A stretch of DNA of 64,000 nucleotides, from NCBI GenBank assembly GCA_003439945.1, contig QVRM01004003.1, forward strand, positions 695,501-759,500, in the 5' to 3' direction. The translations under genes were made by a program, and so were the position numbers. Below the pieces are notes generated by a model. It worked only from the letters and a program-made list of their open reading frames with translations, made no database searches and was not told the DNA's origin. This stretch comes from Dermanyssus gallinae. Taxonomy: Eukaryota; Arthropoda; Arachnida; Mesostigmata; Dermanyssidae. Shown in pieces: positions 1 through 28,283 of this stretch (position 1 is its first letter; the number at the start of each line of letters is the position of its first letter).

Positions 1-1735
1 GCACCCTGAGTTGGTCCCTGTGGCGCTGCTACCGTACTAGGGTTTGGGTGAAGTCGAAAGCACAGTCTGAAGGAATTCCATTGTTTGCAATTTATAGGCC
101 AGCACCGCTAACTTCAAACGTATTAGCTGATCAAGCTTGAGAAGCCCGAGCCTGTCTCCTTGACCGTGAGCGTGTCTAGGGTCGTTGAATAGGTAGCATC
201 CCACAGAGTAATTCCGTAGGTTAGATTAGATTGGCTCCATCAGCGCTTTGTAGATACGTACCAGAAGGTCCCGCGAAGCCTTGGCTCTCTTCAGACGCAC
301 GAGTAAGGCCACCACGGCGTAGCAGATCCTGACATCTGACCTCACTTGACTGTCCCATTTCGTATGCTCGTGTAGCACAATGCCAAGGCATTTTGCCTCT
401 GAGCTGAGAGGGACAGCAGAGCCGCCTATTCGGAAGGCGATACTACCTGTTTTGAACTTATGTCTCGATCCCCGATACTCAGGGGTGTGGTAATGAACCA
501 GTGTTGTCTTCGTCGAGTTAACGACAAGACGAACTCTTTGAACTTTATATTTAAAGGTATGGCCTTCTCAATGCCGGTTTCAACGCGCTGAAGATTATGC
601 ATATTCTTGTATAATTGGGCGGCGAGACACGGAACAAGAGAATGGTGTTGTCTGCGTAGACAATTGGGCGGCAATCTACGTATCTCTCGATGTCCTGCAG
701 GACGAAATTCATGTAGGTGATGAAGATCCCTGGGGCGTGCCAGTGGATACGATTCCCGTCGGGACCTCAAAACTCCCACCGCCACAAATTGTCTCCGTCC
801 ACTAAGATACGATTTAAACCAAGATGTCACTCCTGGTGCACAGGCCAGTTGATAAAACATCTCCAAAAGTATAAAGTTGATGCAGTCGAACGCTTTGGCT
901 ACTTCAAGAACTGCCCCAAGGCACGTAATTTTTCCACAATATATGTCTCAATGCCAACATCGTGCCTCCCTAAAACCGAATTGATTTTTAGAGAATAAAT
1001 TTAAATTGTCCAAATTAACAAACTTTTCAAATACTTTTGAGACGAAAGACACCAGGAATATGGTGCGATAGTTACGAGGTTTGTCTCTTCTGCCCTTACC
1101 CTTATATAGCGGAGTCACCGTACATTTCTTGATGCGTTCTGGAAAGAAACAAGCCCTTTTTTTGTTGAAATATTGAATATGGTAGCTAGAAAAGCCGCTA
1201 AGATGTCAATGAATTTAGAGTAGAATTCTCTAGGCACGTTTCCACCGCTATCGAGTAAGCCTATCCATACGTCTTTAGCAGCGATTCGCAGTTCCTAAGC
1301 ACCTAAGAAAAAGCACCCATAAGTTCGAGAGAAAGTTGTTAGTCGGCTCTTAAGAGAGAAACAAGGATGTAATTTTTGTACCGATAGAAGAGAAGACATT
1401 ATTCAGTGCTTCCACTATCTCCTGGACCTTCTCCGGTTTCCTGTCTTCGACTAGCAGCTGACTTAGCACCGCTCCAGATTTCTTGCCAGAGTTCATTAAA
1501 GAAACTCCAGAGCTTGGCGGGGCGGTTACGTACATCAGCAAACTGCTGTTCGTAAAAGATATCCCTAGCCACTGCAGTGTCTGAAGCGCCTCTTTGTCAC
1601 CTGCAGACCGAAACAAAGTTTTGGAAAAGCTAGTGTTGTGAATCACGAAATATGGATTAAAATGATCAGAAGCAAGCATGTTTGTCCTACGACGCACCAA
1701 TTTTTCGACGCTGGATAGTGAAGTGTCAGTACTTA
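1..1735 (-). pseudogene. CR1/L2-like LINE remnant, endonuclease end through RT, open at left edge
   Basis: Read on the minus strand, this is a diverged copy of the LINE at 24487-27969. Matching segments run in the same order: an endonuclease-like SDHF motif near 1665, the AGDKEA segment near 1595, LLVED and the VQEIVEALN stretch near 1400-1460, an RT segment ending in FDC near 890, and the thumb region near 1-300. Frames are broken by many indels, and the endonuclease-RT linker is partly deleted. At the point where the 24-kb copy carries a SINE (here near 862) this copy runs straight through, so it acts as an empty site. The 3' end lies outside the window. No intact protein is possible. Confidence 0.85.
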
Positions 1736-2190
1736 CTGATTGATTTTCTCACACAGGAATTTCGTAAACTTCTTATCTACCTTGCGCATATATATATGCC
1801 TCTATAACAGTAGAACTCACAAGCATAAGAAACGCATTTATTTTGCGATAAAAGGGAGACATTTAACAGAATGTGCTTAGTGTACACATATGGAAATGAC
1901 ACGTATGTACATTTTATAAACGCAAGCTTAATGTAGAGCCCTTATTTTATTTTTCGAGCATTATTTAGGATTCGATAACAACAGTCTATCGATCACTGAA
2001 GCCTTCACAGTCGATTTCAAGCGGGATCGCGCACTAACTGTCATAAGATAAATGGAACACTGCCCAATGTTTATTATGTCGTGTTTGCTTAGTACATTAT
2101 CTTTTAGATACGTCGTTGATTTGAGTCTGTCAACATATCTGTCAAATAATAGACGCAACACACATTACTTCATTTACGAGGCTATTCTCA

Positions 2191-2312
2191 TTTAATGGTG
2201 CATAAGCAAGGCCGCCGAGGCAAATTCATTATACGGTGAAATTGCGGTGATTTCAAAGGCGATATGCACCTATCTGCATCTGGAGTGAAGGTTTATATTA
2301 TGCACCATTAAA
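2191..2312. mobile_element. 122-bp element with 15-bp terminal inverted repeats
   Basis: TTTAATGGTGCATAA at 2191-2205 is the exact reverse complement of 2298-2312. The interior has no coding capacity. The size and perfect ends suggest a tiny MITE or solo foldback. No target duplication is clear. Confidence 0.4.
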
Positions 2313-2338
2313 AACTATGTAATTTCGTAGGTGTAGAT

Positions 2339-2341
<3 letters not shown>

Positions 2342-2391
<50 letters not shown>
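2342..2391. repeat. (TA)n microsatellite
   Basis: Uninterrupted TA dinucleotides over about 50 bp. Confidence 0.95.
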
Positions 2392-2392
<1 letters not shown>

Positions 2393-3720
2393 CACAGTGA
2401 CTGTTTGAGCCACGTCGAGGGGATAGATAAGTAAATAATTACAGACTCTAGAGCTAACTAACAACTGAGAACAAAAGGGATATAGAGTGGACAGACAAAC
2501 TCTACGGCAACGTTGTATTTAGACACGTAAGGTGCCAATGCTTAAGTGTTTCATAAACATAAGTTTATTAGTGTACGTTGGAAGCACAACGAATGCCCGC
2601 CACAGTTTCTACTCACATACCAAAAGCATCAATCACAGTTTGCAGGTTGTCTAAGACAAAATGCTAAGAATAACTTATATTTTGGATTCCATTATACCAA
2701 TTAAGATCGGTTTGCTATGCGTACGAATTCAGGAAGAGTACGAAATCGGTTAATGCTACTTATCAGGATATGAAAGGTCGCATCCTTTGAAGAGGAAATG
2801 TTTGTGATGTACAATACCGAGTACGACTCATAAAGGCTCCATTGTAGAAAATGAATGAATTGAAACAATGAACCAGCTGCGAGAACTCTTCGATGATGAA
2901 AGAGGACGCTTTATGTATGAAAGAAAATCCAACAGTTACTACCTGCGAGCCCTTACATACATATTGCTTCTTTCGCAATAACATTGCATTTCAAGATGGC
3001 ACATAATAAGAGAACTCGTACAACAAACATGTTCGCCTTTGCGTATTTGTATTCCACTGTTTATTCACCATCATGAAGTGACTTTTTGAACCGTTCGATT
3101 CTTCCACAAAGCGCTTCTACTGGCAGTGAGCAGAAAAACTTCCAGCTAGCAGCTAGTGAGTCGATATAGGCTAGATTTATGGATGACCGGTTTGACCGGT
3201 TGGCAAATTAGCATTGTGGCACCTTGCAAAATCGCCTGTAGGAAAGCTATAGGAGAATATTAGTCACATCCACGCAGCATTCGCCCTCTCTTGTCAGAGC
3301 AAATGCCTAAAAATCATCACCATTAAGTAGTCCTTATGGCATCATTTTGATTGCGTGAGTTTAAACATACATACACCCACTTGCACCAATGTACGCCTAA
3401 AATTGAGACGATAAGCCGTCTCGTTACGCCGACGTTTTGAAATCGAGCCATGGTTCCCCATGATAGATTTTCGTTTTTTTTGTTATTTTCCAACCCATTT
3501 ATTCCTTAGTTTAAACCTGCTACTACTACTACTACTACTAAATTAGATTCGAGATTCAAAACGTGGCTTATTATAGGAACTGCATAATACAAGTTGTTGT
3601 CATTAAAAACATATATACATACTTATAATAATAATAATAAATAAATAGAAGTTAGTTTAGTTAGAACCAGCTGCTACCTGGTTACGTGGCAGCAGAACAC
3701 CCTTGTATCAATAATCTATC
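2392..3720. other. Unannotated AT-rich intergenic stretch
   Basis: No exon, RNA or recognisable transposon was seen. Only short simple repeats occur: TAC x7 near 3519-3541 and ATA-type repeats near 3625-3648. Confidence 0.6.
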
Positions 3721-5355
3721 TCTAATCTTTCGAATCATCCCGTCTGCCTGCTGATCTGACCTGACACGGTCGGCGCATTAACATACACTTAATATATGTT
3801 ACGGCGAGTCCGAAACCCGTGGAGCTTACGAGAGAGTACTCCAGAACTCTGAGAAACAACCTCCTTAAGAATCGTTTTGAATTTCTCCTTCTCTTCGTCG
3901 TCTGCTCCCTGGTGGTTCGCCAAGCTCGACCTGGCCTTGGCCTGCCTTGGCCGAGGCCCTCGGTGGTGGAGGAGGAGGAGGAGGGGGAAAAGAAGGCCCC
4001 CTGCACAGGCCGCCCTTGTTCGTCTGGCCTCGCCGTTTCCCTCTCCCCGCCGGGCGGCTGAATGAACGCATTTGTGTTGACATTTTGTTCGGGCAACTTC
4101 TAGACGATTCCCGGCGCCCGATTCGAACCGCCACCACCACCACCCGCACGGTAAGTTCTAGCTATCTACACGGTAGTAGCAGTCATTTACGAGAGCGAGT
4201 TGCAAACAGCTCAGCGTTACAGGGTAGGTTCTGTTCTATCTGTGGATCGCGCTGTAGAAGCAACAGGAATTGTCGCAGCAGCAGCAGCAGCCGAAACAGC
4301 AGGATCTAGCCTAGGTAGAAGCCTCTCGTTAGAATATACTTACTGGGTGGTGCAGCTGAAACATTTGCTGGTGGGTAGATCAGTCAGTTCGTAGGACATA
4401 GAAAGTGTGTTGTTGGTATTGCTATTGTTGCTGCTGCTGGTGTTGACGGCAATACTATTATTGTAACTAGTCTTATTTATCTAATGTTTGATATTCTTCG
4501 TTTCATTTCTTAATATTCTCCTTCTTGTTTACATAATTAATATTATTATTATTATTGTATTAATTCCATCTTTTTGGCGTATGAATGTAGTCTTCCTCTA
4601 CTCTTCTGGGTATCGTTGCCGCCGCCGCTGCCACCGTGTGATCGCGCCACTGCGCAGAGCACAGAGCACAACAGGACCTTCACGCGCTCTATGCGTTGCT
4701 CTGCTCGCGAAACAGAGAAAACGTTCGCGCTCGTCAGTTCGCTGTGGATCGATCTCTGGTCGTGTGGGGTCGTGTGGATCTGTGGTGGTGGTAGTGGTAG
4801 CGGTATTTGTTGCTCTGCCATCGCGGTGTGCCAGTGTCGTGACTGAAAGACTGAAGTGATCAGCATTTGGTGGTTCTGACAACACAGTCCTCAAGGCCAG
4901 CCACTGACTGAACCACCATTGGTCAGTTAGCTTTTCACGACACGGCAAGGCACGGCACGTTGGTATCGAGAGACATACACACGTTAGTAGTGACTGCTCA
5001 AACAGCTCAAAGTGAACGTCGTCTCCCATCGAACACTTTGATCTTCTTCAGCCGTTGTCATCGTCGTCGTCGTCGTCGTCGTCGTTGTTATTTGGCATTC
5101 TATTACCGTCGTTGTGGTCGCGAAAAAAGAGAGAATAGGACCCGTTCATCCGCCCGTCCATCTTCGAAGGTCGACTCCAACTTTCGTCGTGAGGTGAATC
5201 GACGCGCTTATACTCCGGACTCTCTGCTGTGTCACATCTATCTGCTGGCCGGACCGTCGCATCATCACCACCACCACAAGAACAATGTAAGCATGCATGG
5301 CTGGTGGTTGGAGCAAATGCGAACACCAAACCGCCATGATATACACCTCTGTTAG
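3720..5355 (+). promoter_or_regulatory. GC- and triplet-rich block, candidate AHSA1 promoter and noncoding exon
   Basis: Base composition changes sharply here: GC-rich, with runs of GGA, CAG, GTC and CAC triplets and no sustained protein-like frame. A consensus donor (ACG/GTAAGT) ends a GC-rich segment at 4150, and a second donor-like site (AAT/GTAAGC) is at 5287. The AHSA1 start codon lies directly after an acceptor-like TTTCAG at 6325. Joining 4150 or 5287 to 6326 would put an A at -3 of the ATG. I infer one or more noncoding first exons and the promoter here. This rests on splice-site and composition cues only; the block could instead belong to an unseen gene. Confidence 0.4.
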
Positions 5356-5421
5356 GGAAAAAAAAGAAAATACGTAGGTAGGTATATAAATGTACCTACC
5401 TACATACTGTGAAAAAGCCCT

Positions 5422-5424
<3 letters not shown>

Positions 5425-5465
<41 letters not shown>

Positions 5466-5558
5466 GCCTTCCCCTCCTATATATATATATATATAAAATA
5501 GTGTGATGATTTATTAATCATTTACAATACGTTTGCACACTCGGCAGTGCTCGCCTAT

Positions 5559-5588
<30 letters not shown>
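5425..5588. repeat. (TA)n microsatellites flanking a repeat-E copy
   Basis: Three TA runs (about 5425-5462, 5478-5496 and 5562-5588) surround the minus-strand repeat-E fragment at 5497-5556. Confidence 0.9.
5497..5556 (-). repeat. Repeat family E, copy 1
   Basis: The reverse complement begins GAGCACTGCCGAGTGTGC and runs into AATGATTAATAAATCATC, then a (TA)n tail. It is nearly identical to copies at 42328 and 46916. It looks like the short 3' end of a non-autonomous retroelement with an AATAAA-like motif. Confidence 0.7.
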
Positions 5589-5589
<1 letters not shown>

Positions 5590-5593
<4 letters not shown>

Positions 5594-6325
5594 TAGGAAG
5601 GGGGAGGCTGGGATACAGGAAAAGCGAAGCCGCCTTGCTGTGTGAATATCATGCTACACGTCAGGGCTGAGCGCGATGCCGTTCTTTGAATTTATCCAGA
5701 AGCTTTATAGTGGCGATATTTGAATTTTTTCTTGTCTTTATGCGTAGAATGTCTTCCCTTCCACCTCACTCTCAATATCAAAGGCTTACTATACGTAGTT
5801 TAATCACTTAAGTGAGTTATAACTACATCACTTTTTGAACCACCTTTGGCAGACACATTGGCTCAAGGAGTGCTAGTCTAAATTGGTGGCAGTATTCTGA
5901 TAAGCTTTGGCTTATTTGGCACTTTTTTAAATTCGTATAACTTCACTCCAAGTCTGGCCATTTGCACTTGCCATTTGTCGGACTTTTCACGACACAACAT
6001 GGCTTTGACTCTTGAAACAGCAACGTCTGTTCCATAGGAGGAGAGGCAACTAACTACAACACGCTTATTTTGTGTGTCCTGAATCAGGCATATAAAAAAA
6101 GCGGATGTTAAAATGTCAAAACTTTTACGAACGTCCTACATATAACTTTTTAGTGTCAAAGGGTTTTTTCCAAGGATAATACTCAACCTATTCTTCTATG
6201 TTGGCTAAACTTATGGACGGGCTCCGCCGTGATTGCTTGTATGTATATTTAATCGGTATATAGTGATACCGCAAAGCGCAAGCAGGGAGGATTGTAATTA
6301 TGTTAGTTTTGCGTGACTGTTTCAG
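5590..6325. other. Unannotated stretch upstream of AHSA1 start
   Basis: No coding or repeat signature was recognised. If the noncoding-exon model is right, this is the 3' part of a 5'-UTR intron, ending in TTTCAG at 6320-6325. Confidence 0.45.
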
Positions 6326-22675
<16,350 letters not shown>

Positions 22676-23210
22676 TTTATTGAAATTGAATTAAGAATGG
22701 TAGATTTTGGTGGCGACGAAGAAAATTATGATATGAGAGTGATCGTAATGAAATGATGAATCCCGTATGCAGAATATTACTATGCGAACTGACCGGCTAA
22801 ATGTAGGAAGGTCGCGTTGGGCGAGAAGGAGACACGACTAATGATGATGCTAGTAGTTGGGTGATATATTTTCAACGTTTCGATATATATATATATATAT
22901 AAGAAAGATAAATGTTAGGGTTGCTCACCATTTATAGGTGGTCCAAATGCTTCTCCTTTCATTCAACGAGAAGAGTTGCTAGGTGTTGCAATCAGAGACT
23001 AATTAAGTGAGAAGATCAAGTTGATCAATAGTGGGCTAGAAAGTGATTTTCGTGCTGCTCGACAAGGGAAGAATCGCCCCCGGTTGTGTTCGTTGATTCT
23101 TCTTGGCTTCGGTCATCATTAACGGCACGTTAAAAGGTGTTTAGATTAAGGACACATATAGGCTCACACATAAGCATGGAGATAGAATAAAACTAGCAAA
23201 ACAATAAGGA
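22676..23210 (+). other. AHSA1: Probable AHSA1 3' UTR
   Basis: No frame continues after the stop. The first canonical AATAAA I see is at 23186-23191, so the transcript may end near 23210. A (TA)n run lies at 22883-22900. Inferred only. Confidence 0.4.
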
Positions 23211-23245
23211 TTCTCGAAGGAAAGAGTTTGAGTTTTGCGTCAGAG

Positions 23246-23272
23246 AGTCAGAGAGAGAGAGAGAGAGAGAGA
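23246..23272. repeat. (GA)n microsatellite
   Basis: GA dinucleotides, about 13 units. Confidence 0.9.
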
Positions 23273-24486
23273 CGAGAAGCCAGTGTTCGATTAAGGGGAG
23301 CGTAAGAAACAAACGATCCTTCTAGAAACTGGCGAGAGGCTCGGAACGAAAGCAAATCGGAATTAAAATAGCGAACGACAATAACGCCTCCAACAGCAAT
23401 AACGGCAACTACTTCTGCACTACTTCGACCACTAAGACTTGGCAACATGATTGACTTGGAAACGTCTTCTACAAGATAATAGAGGTATTTTGTCGCAAGA
23501 TGAGACACAGTAAAAACAAGATCGTGCTCGATAGCGAATTGTGTGTGGTTGGTTTAGCTGGAAGTTGATTAGAAGAAGGATATCATCAAGGGAGAGCGTG
23601 AGTTGGTCAGACGCTCATCTGGGATACGAATCTTCGAAATCTTCAGGAGGTATCTGCTTTTTGGTTAAAAATATCTTCACTCCGAGGCTCGACTCTATAG
23701 CCACCACCACTGCTGCCACGACGGTGCGGAAGTACACTGTAGTACTCATGCGTTAATACTTGATAAATGCGCGGTATTCAGAATGCATCAACAGTGATTT
23801 TCGGTGTTTTTTTTTCTTTTCTAATTTTGCTCTCCAACACTTTCCGACCGGACTCATGATTTCACTGAAATCATCATGACGATTACCAAATCGCGATGTT
23901 ACGACGCGGTAACAAGAGGAATATCGATGGAATAAAAACGGAGAGGCTAACACAGCGTTGTACATTTAACACTGACAGCATTTCGTGTTTTCATTTTCTA
24001 CAACAAACAACCTTATATGCAATCGGTGCATGCTTGAGTATATATATATATATATATATATATATAACTTGTGATTCTATAAACGAACTCATATATTGTT
24101 ATAGATTCGTTTGTGGCAGTATCAGACACATACGAGCTCGCATATATATGAATATATAAAAAGCAGTTGTGCCAGGCCACAGATCGAACTTGTTTGGTGC
24201 TTCTTCTTCATTCTTATGTTTTCGCTTTTTATGATATGATATATTATATTTTATGTTCTTAAAAGCATTGCGGGCAACAACGAGACTGAGTATTCTGGTC
24301 AAACATTGTCTTCAGTGCCTTGTTCGAAAGTGCATGTTTTTTTATATGCTACTTTATTCAAAGCGCTGTCTTATCCTACACCCTTTGCGTTACGACAGCG
24401 TTCAGCTACAAACGACAGACTTAGGCCAACCAAATTGCAGGGACTACAAAAGATGAACGCTTTGTCACACTCCAAGACTAAAAGTC
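23273..24486. other. Intergenic region between AHSA1 and the LINE
   Basis: Contains (TA)n at 24039-24066 and otherwise nothing recognised. The true 5' end of the LINE may lie within the last 100-200 bp. Confidence 0.5.
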
Positions 24487-26423
24487 TTGCGAAAGTTTAG
24501 ATGCGGGATGGTGCTCAAGAACCGCCGCCAGAAGGTCCGGTTGGTGTTGGGCATCCCCCCGCCATCCATGACTAGTCCCTTCGAAGATATTGACCTACAG
24601 AAGGCTTCTCGTTTCTGTAGGCTGGTTTCTCTGAAAGACCTATCTGATGGCTACACCAGCTTTGCAGGGTTGCATGTAAGTGCACGGGACCTCCGATCTG
24701 GGACGAGGTTCGAAGATCTCACGCTTCTTATGGATAGCTCACGTGTGGACTGGGATGTCGTGGTGGTGAGTGAGACCTGGTTTGATGACCCTGACGCCGC
24801 CTTGTTTAACATACGAGGCTACACTAGTGTGTCTGTGTGCCGACCTGGTGGAAATGGAGGCGGTCTCTCAATCTATGCGCACTCTGCACTTGATCTGGTG
24901 AAATCGACAACACGATCGAGTGATGACGGGAGTGTGCAGGCTATTAGGCTGAAAATTCGCCGCCCTGGTTTTTATGGCTATGTCGTCGGGGTGTACTCCA
25001 ATGAGGTCCGGTCAGCCGGCACTCTGATGGATATCTTAGACGACCTTGTGACAACGACTGGGGATCTGCCCTGTGTACTTCTGGGTGACACAAACATCGA
25101 TATTTTGAGTAACGAAGCTGTGAGTGCTGAATACTGCTCTGGACTTGCTAGCAAGGGCATTGAACAGGCCATAAATATCATCACTCGTCCCAATCTTAGA
25201 TCCGATGCAGTGTCACTTGGTTCGTGCATAGACCATGTCGCTATTGCCAACTGTGAGCGATATGTCCGTATCCTTCCTGTTGTCGTTGACACGGTCTTTT
25301 CCGACCATTACCCAGTAGGGATCACACTGACGGGTAACAAGGCATCTTTAGCGTCGTTGACGATGAAACCAAGTTCGATCGCTGCGAGTCTCTATAGGAG
25401 ATTCGATGAAAACAGCCAACGAAGGTTTCAAGACGGTGTCACCAGGGTGGATTGGTCTTCTGTTCTCGACTCAACAGATCCCCGCTCGCCTTGGTTCACT
25501 AATAATTTGGTTAATTTGAGACATGCTGTCGATCGCGCTCGCCGCCAGTGGGTTAGCACATGGTCCGCAGGTGACAAAGAGGCGTTTCAGAGATTGCAGG
25601 TGTTGTACAAGGTAGAACTGAAAGTGGCTAGGGATACCTACTACGAACAACAGTTTGCTGCTGTACGTAACCGCCCTGCCAAGCTCTGGAGTTTCCTTAA
25701 TGAAATCTGCGGCCGTAGCAAAAAGTCTGATGCGGTGCCGAGTCGACTACTAGTCGAAGAGAGGGAACTGGAGGAGGTCCAGGAGATAGTGGACGCACTG
25801 AATGATTTCTTCTCATCTATCGGTAAAAAAACTACATCCTTGCTCCCTCCTCAAGAGCCGATTGACAGTTTCATCTCAAACCTATGGAGCTCCGAGCCCA
25901 ACGCATTTTCCTTTAGTGCTATTACAGCTCAGGAACTGCGAATCGCTGCTAAAGACGTAAAGACAGACTCACTCGATAGCGATGGAAACGTGCCGGGTAA
26001 ATTTCACTCTAAATTAATTGACACCTTAGCGGCCCCTCTAGCTGCCGTATTCAATGTTTCCATTAAAACTGGCGTGTTTCCGGAACGCCTCAAGACATCT
26101 TCGGTAACTCCGCTGTATAAAAGTAAAGGCGAGAGGGACCAACCTGGTAACTATCGCCCGATTTCCTTAGTGTCTTTCGTCTCAAAAGTGTTTGAAAAGC
26201 TTGCTAAACCACAGCTGGAAAGCCATTTAAATGACTTAAATTTCTTCTCTAAAAATCAATTCGGTTTTAGGGAGGCACGATCAACTGAGCTGGCATTGGC
26301 ACATATATGGTGGGAGATCATTAAAGCTGCGGAGGATGGAAAAATGTGCCTTGGTGCATTTCTTGACGTAACCAAAGCGTTCGACTGCCTCGACCACTCT
26401 ATGTTTCTTAAGATGCTCCTGCA
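24487..26423 (+). pseudogene. LINE ORF2 N-terminal part: AP-like endonuclease and RT fingers/palm
   Basis: The open frame starts at 24487 (start uncertain). Endonuclease catalytic motifs are all present: SETW at about residues 95-98, LGDTNID at 199-205 and SDHYPV at 272-277. RT begins with GNYRPISLVSFVSKVFEKL (from about residue 554) and QFGFREARST, then motif A FLDVTKAFDCLDH (from about 625). The frame continues into the inserted SINE and stops at 26604, so the native product is cut between RT motifs A and B. The endonuclease would nick target DNA for target-primed reverse transcription. Confidence 0.92.
26410..26423 (+). repeat. 14-bp target-site duplication (left)
   Basis: AAGATGCTCCTGCA, repeated exactly at 26586-26599 on the other side of the SINE. 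Confidence 0.92.
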
Positions 26424-26585
26424 GATTCTCCCACGGCTTCGATGTAATGCCAAAGTAATACCGAGCCTGGGGGGGGGTGGGGAGGAATCCGGGTTTAGTG
26501 GGTTTGCGAGTCTCACACTAGTCACGCAGGCTGCTAGTGGCGCATGTGCATCATGCATTCCCGAAACCTCCCAGAACAAAAAAAA
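26424..26585 (+). mobile_element. SINE-like family D, copy 2, inserted in the LINE
   Basis: A 162-bp insert ends in an A run and is bounded by a perfect 14-bp duplication of LINE coding sequence. It is homologous to segments at 16373-16521 and 61615-61763. It carries GGCTTCGA near its 5' end, which only loosely resembles a pol III B box. The related LINE at 1-1735 lacks it. Confidence 0.93.
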
Positions 26586-26599
26586 AAGATGCTCCTGCA
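26586..26599 (+). repeat. 14-bp target-site duplication (right)
   Basis: Second copy of AAGATGCTCCTGCA. The A-rich tail makes the exact 5' edge ambiguous by a few bases. Confidence 0.9.
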
Positions 26600-27678
26600 A
26601 CTAGGCTGCGCACCAGCAGTAACATCGTGGTTTAAATCGTATCTTAGTGGACGGAGGCAATTTGTGGCTGTGGGAGCTCTAAGGTCTGCGACGGGAACTG
26701 TATCCACTGGTACGCCCCAGGGGTCGGTTCTTGGACCTTTTATCTTCATCACCTACATGAATTTCGTCCTGCGGGGCATCGAGAGGTACGTAGATTGCCG
26801 CCCAATCGTTTATGCAGACGACACCACTCTTTTGTTCCGTGTCTCACCTTCTCAATTGTCCAATAATAGGTTTAATCTTCAGCACGTTGAAACCGGTATT
26901 GAGAAGGCCATGTCTTTATTTCAAAGATTTGGTCTTGTCGTTAACCCGACGAAGACGACACTCGTTCTTTACCACACCCCAAAACGGGCATCGAGACAGA
27001 AGTTCAAAACTGGTAATATCTCCCTCCAAATAGGCGGCTCTGCTATCCCTCTCAGCTCAGAGGCAAAATGTCTTGGCATTGTGCTACACGAGTATATGAA
27101 ATGGGACAGTCAAGTGAGATCAAGTGTCAGGGTCTGCTACGCCGTGGTGGCCTCACTCGTGCGTTTGAGGAGAGCCAAGGCTTCGCGGGATCTTCTGGTA
27201 CGTGTCTACAAAGCGCTTATGAAACCAATTCTAACTTACAGAATTTCTCTGTGGGGCGCCACGTATTCCACGACCCTAGACAAGCTAAGGGTCGTTCAGA
27301 ATGACGCGGTTAGAGCCATAATAGGTCTTCCTCGTCGCGAGAGTGTGACTCCATGGCACACCAGGCTCGGGTTTCTCAAGCTTGATCAGCTGACACGTTT
27401 AAAGTTAGCCGTGCTAGCCTATAAGGTGCAAAACAATGGAATTCCTTCAGATTGTGTTTTTGACTTCGTCCTTACTTCAGTACGGTCGCAGCGCTACAGG
27501 AACCAACTCAAGAGTGCCAGGGTTTAGACTCACTCTACTTCGGCACTCACTGGCCTACATGCTGCCCACGGTCTGGAACGAGCTGCCATTGGCGCTTCGA
27601 AATGCAAGCCGGGCCGCTGTTTTTAAACGACATCTTCTCTTACTGCTGAAGAACGAAGAAACAAGTGACTCCGAGTGA
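26600..27678 (+). pseudogene. LINE ORF2 C-terminal part: RT palm/thumb and C-terminus
   Basis: Continues the RT with motif B (STGTPQGSVLGP, near 26705), the catalytic YADD at 26811-26822, GLVVNPTKT and ECLG-type motif (AKCLGI) near 27067, then the thumb and the C-terminal VVQNDAVRAIIGL region. The frame stops at 27527. The expected C-terminus (PGFRL...LPTVWNELPLALRNAS) continues in another frame to 27678, showing one indel near 27515. Subtracting the SINE plus one target-site copy (176 nt) brings this frame into register with the upstream part. Confidence 0.9.
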
Positions 27679-28057
27679 ATTGTTTTAAACTTATTTTACT
27701 ATATAGGTATTAAACTTGTATTAATTAGGTTGTTCTAAAGTTTTAAACTTGTATTGTGTTACTTATACTCAATTTTGTTGCTTTACACTTTTGATTTGTG
27801 CATACATTCCTAAACTTCTGTTGTGCTACTTATACTCAATTTTATTGCTTTATCGCGTACACACTTTTGATCGGTACAAAGACTCGTATATTATGTATAT
27901 TTTGAATGAAAGGTGACAGATTGCCAACTTGTTGGGCACGTCAATAAACCTGATTGATTGATTGATTAATAGATAGTTTTTTATTTGCTAACTTGGATTC
28001 TAACAAAAGTTTTTCCCTTTTAACAAATAGGAAACATGTTTTGCTATTCGCTAGACA

Positions 28058-28062
<5 letters not shown>

Positions 28063-28106
<44 letters not shown>
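28063..28106. repeat. (TA)n microsatellite at SINE tail
   Basis: TA run directly against the 3' end of the minus-strand SINE at 28107-28283. Confidence 0.95.
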
Positions 28107-28111
<5 letters not shown>

Positions 28112-28283
28112 TTTCGGGCTGACCCTCAGCCAAGATTTAACGTCCACGGGACTGCTTTTCGCATTGCTTCATAGACGGACCCCCATAAATACAAATGTGC
28201 AACGGTGGGGCTCAAACCCGCGCACCTATGTGTCTCCTCTGATTGCGAGGCGCAGACTAAGGCACCACGCCACCGGGCTCGAC
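28107..28283 (-). mobile_element. SINE family A, copy 1 (tRNA-derived head)
   Basis: On the minus strand it begins GAGCCCGGTGGCGTGGTGCC, with an A-box-like GTGGTGCCTTAGTCTG and B box GGTTTGAGCCCC. The body has GTCCGTCTATGAAGCAATGCG and CTGAGGGTCAGCCC, with a short A/T tail entering (TA)n. It matches the plus-strand copy at 56112-56322 almost end to end. TA-rich DNA lies on both sides. Confidence 0.85.

Larger units (their letters stand above)
24487..27969 (+). mobile_element. CR1/L2-like non-LTR retrotransposon, nearly full ORF2
   Basis: One long polyprotein region (endonuclease, then RT, then C-terminal region) is followed by a short 3' UTR, AATAAA at 27943-27948 and a terminal TGAT tetranucleotide repeat at 27951-27968. 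A 3' end of short tandem repeats instead of poly(A) is typical of CR1/L2-type elements. The coding region has only two lesions: the SINE at 26424-26585 and one frameshift near 27515. The 5' end is not defined and no separate ORF1 was seen. A diverged relative lies inverted at 1-1735. Confidence 0.9.

Noticed and set aside
3722..5355. Multiple 80-140 codon ORFs upstream of AHSA1
   Set aside because: Frames overlap on both strands and translate as low-complexity Ser, Arg, Pro or His runs; better explained as promoter or UTR sequence.
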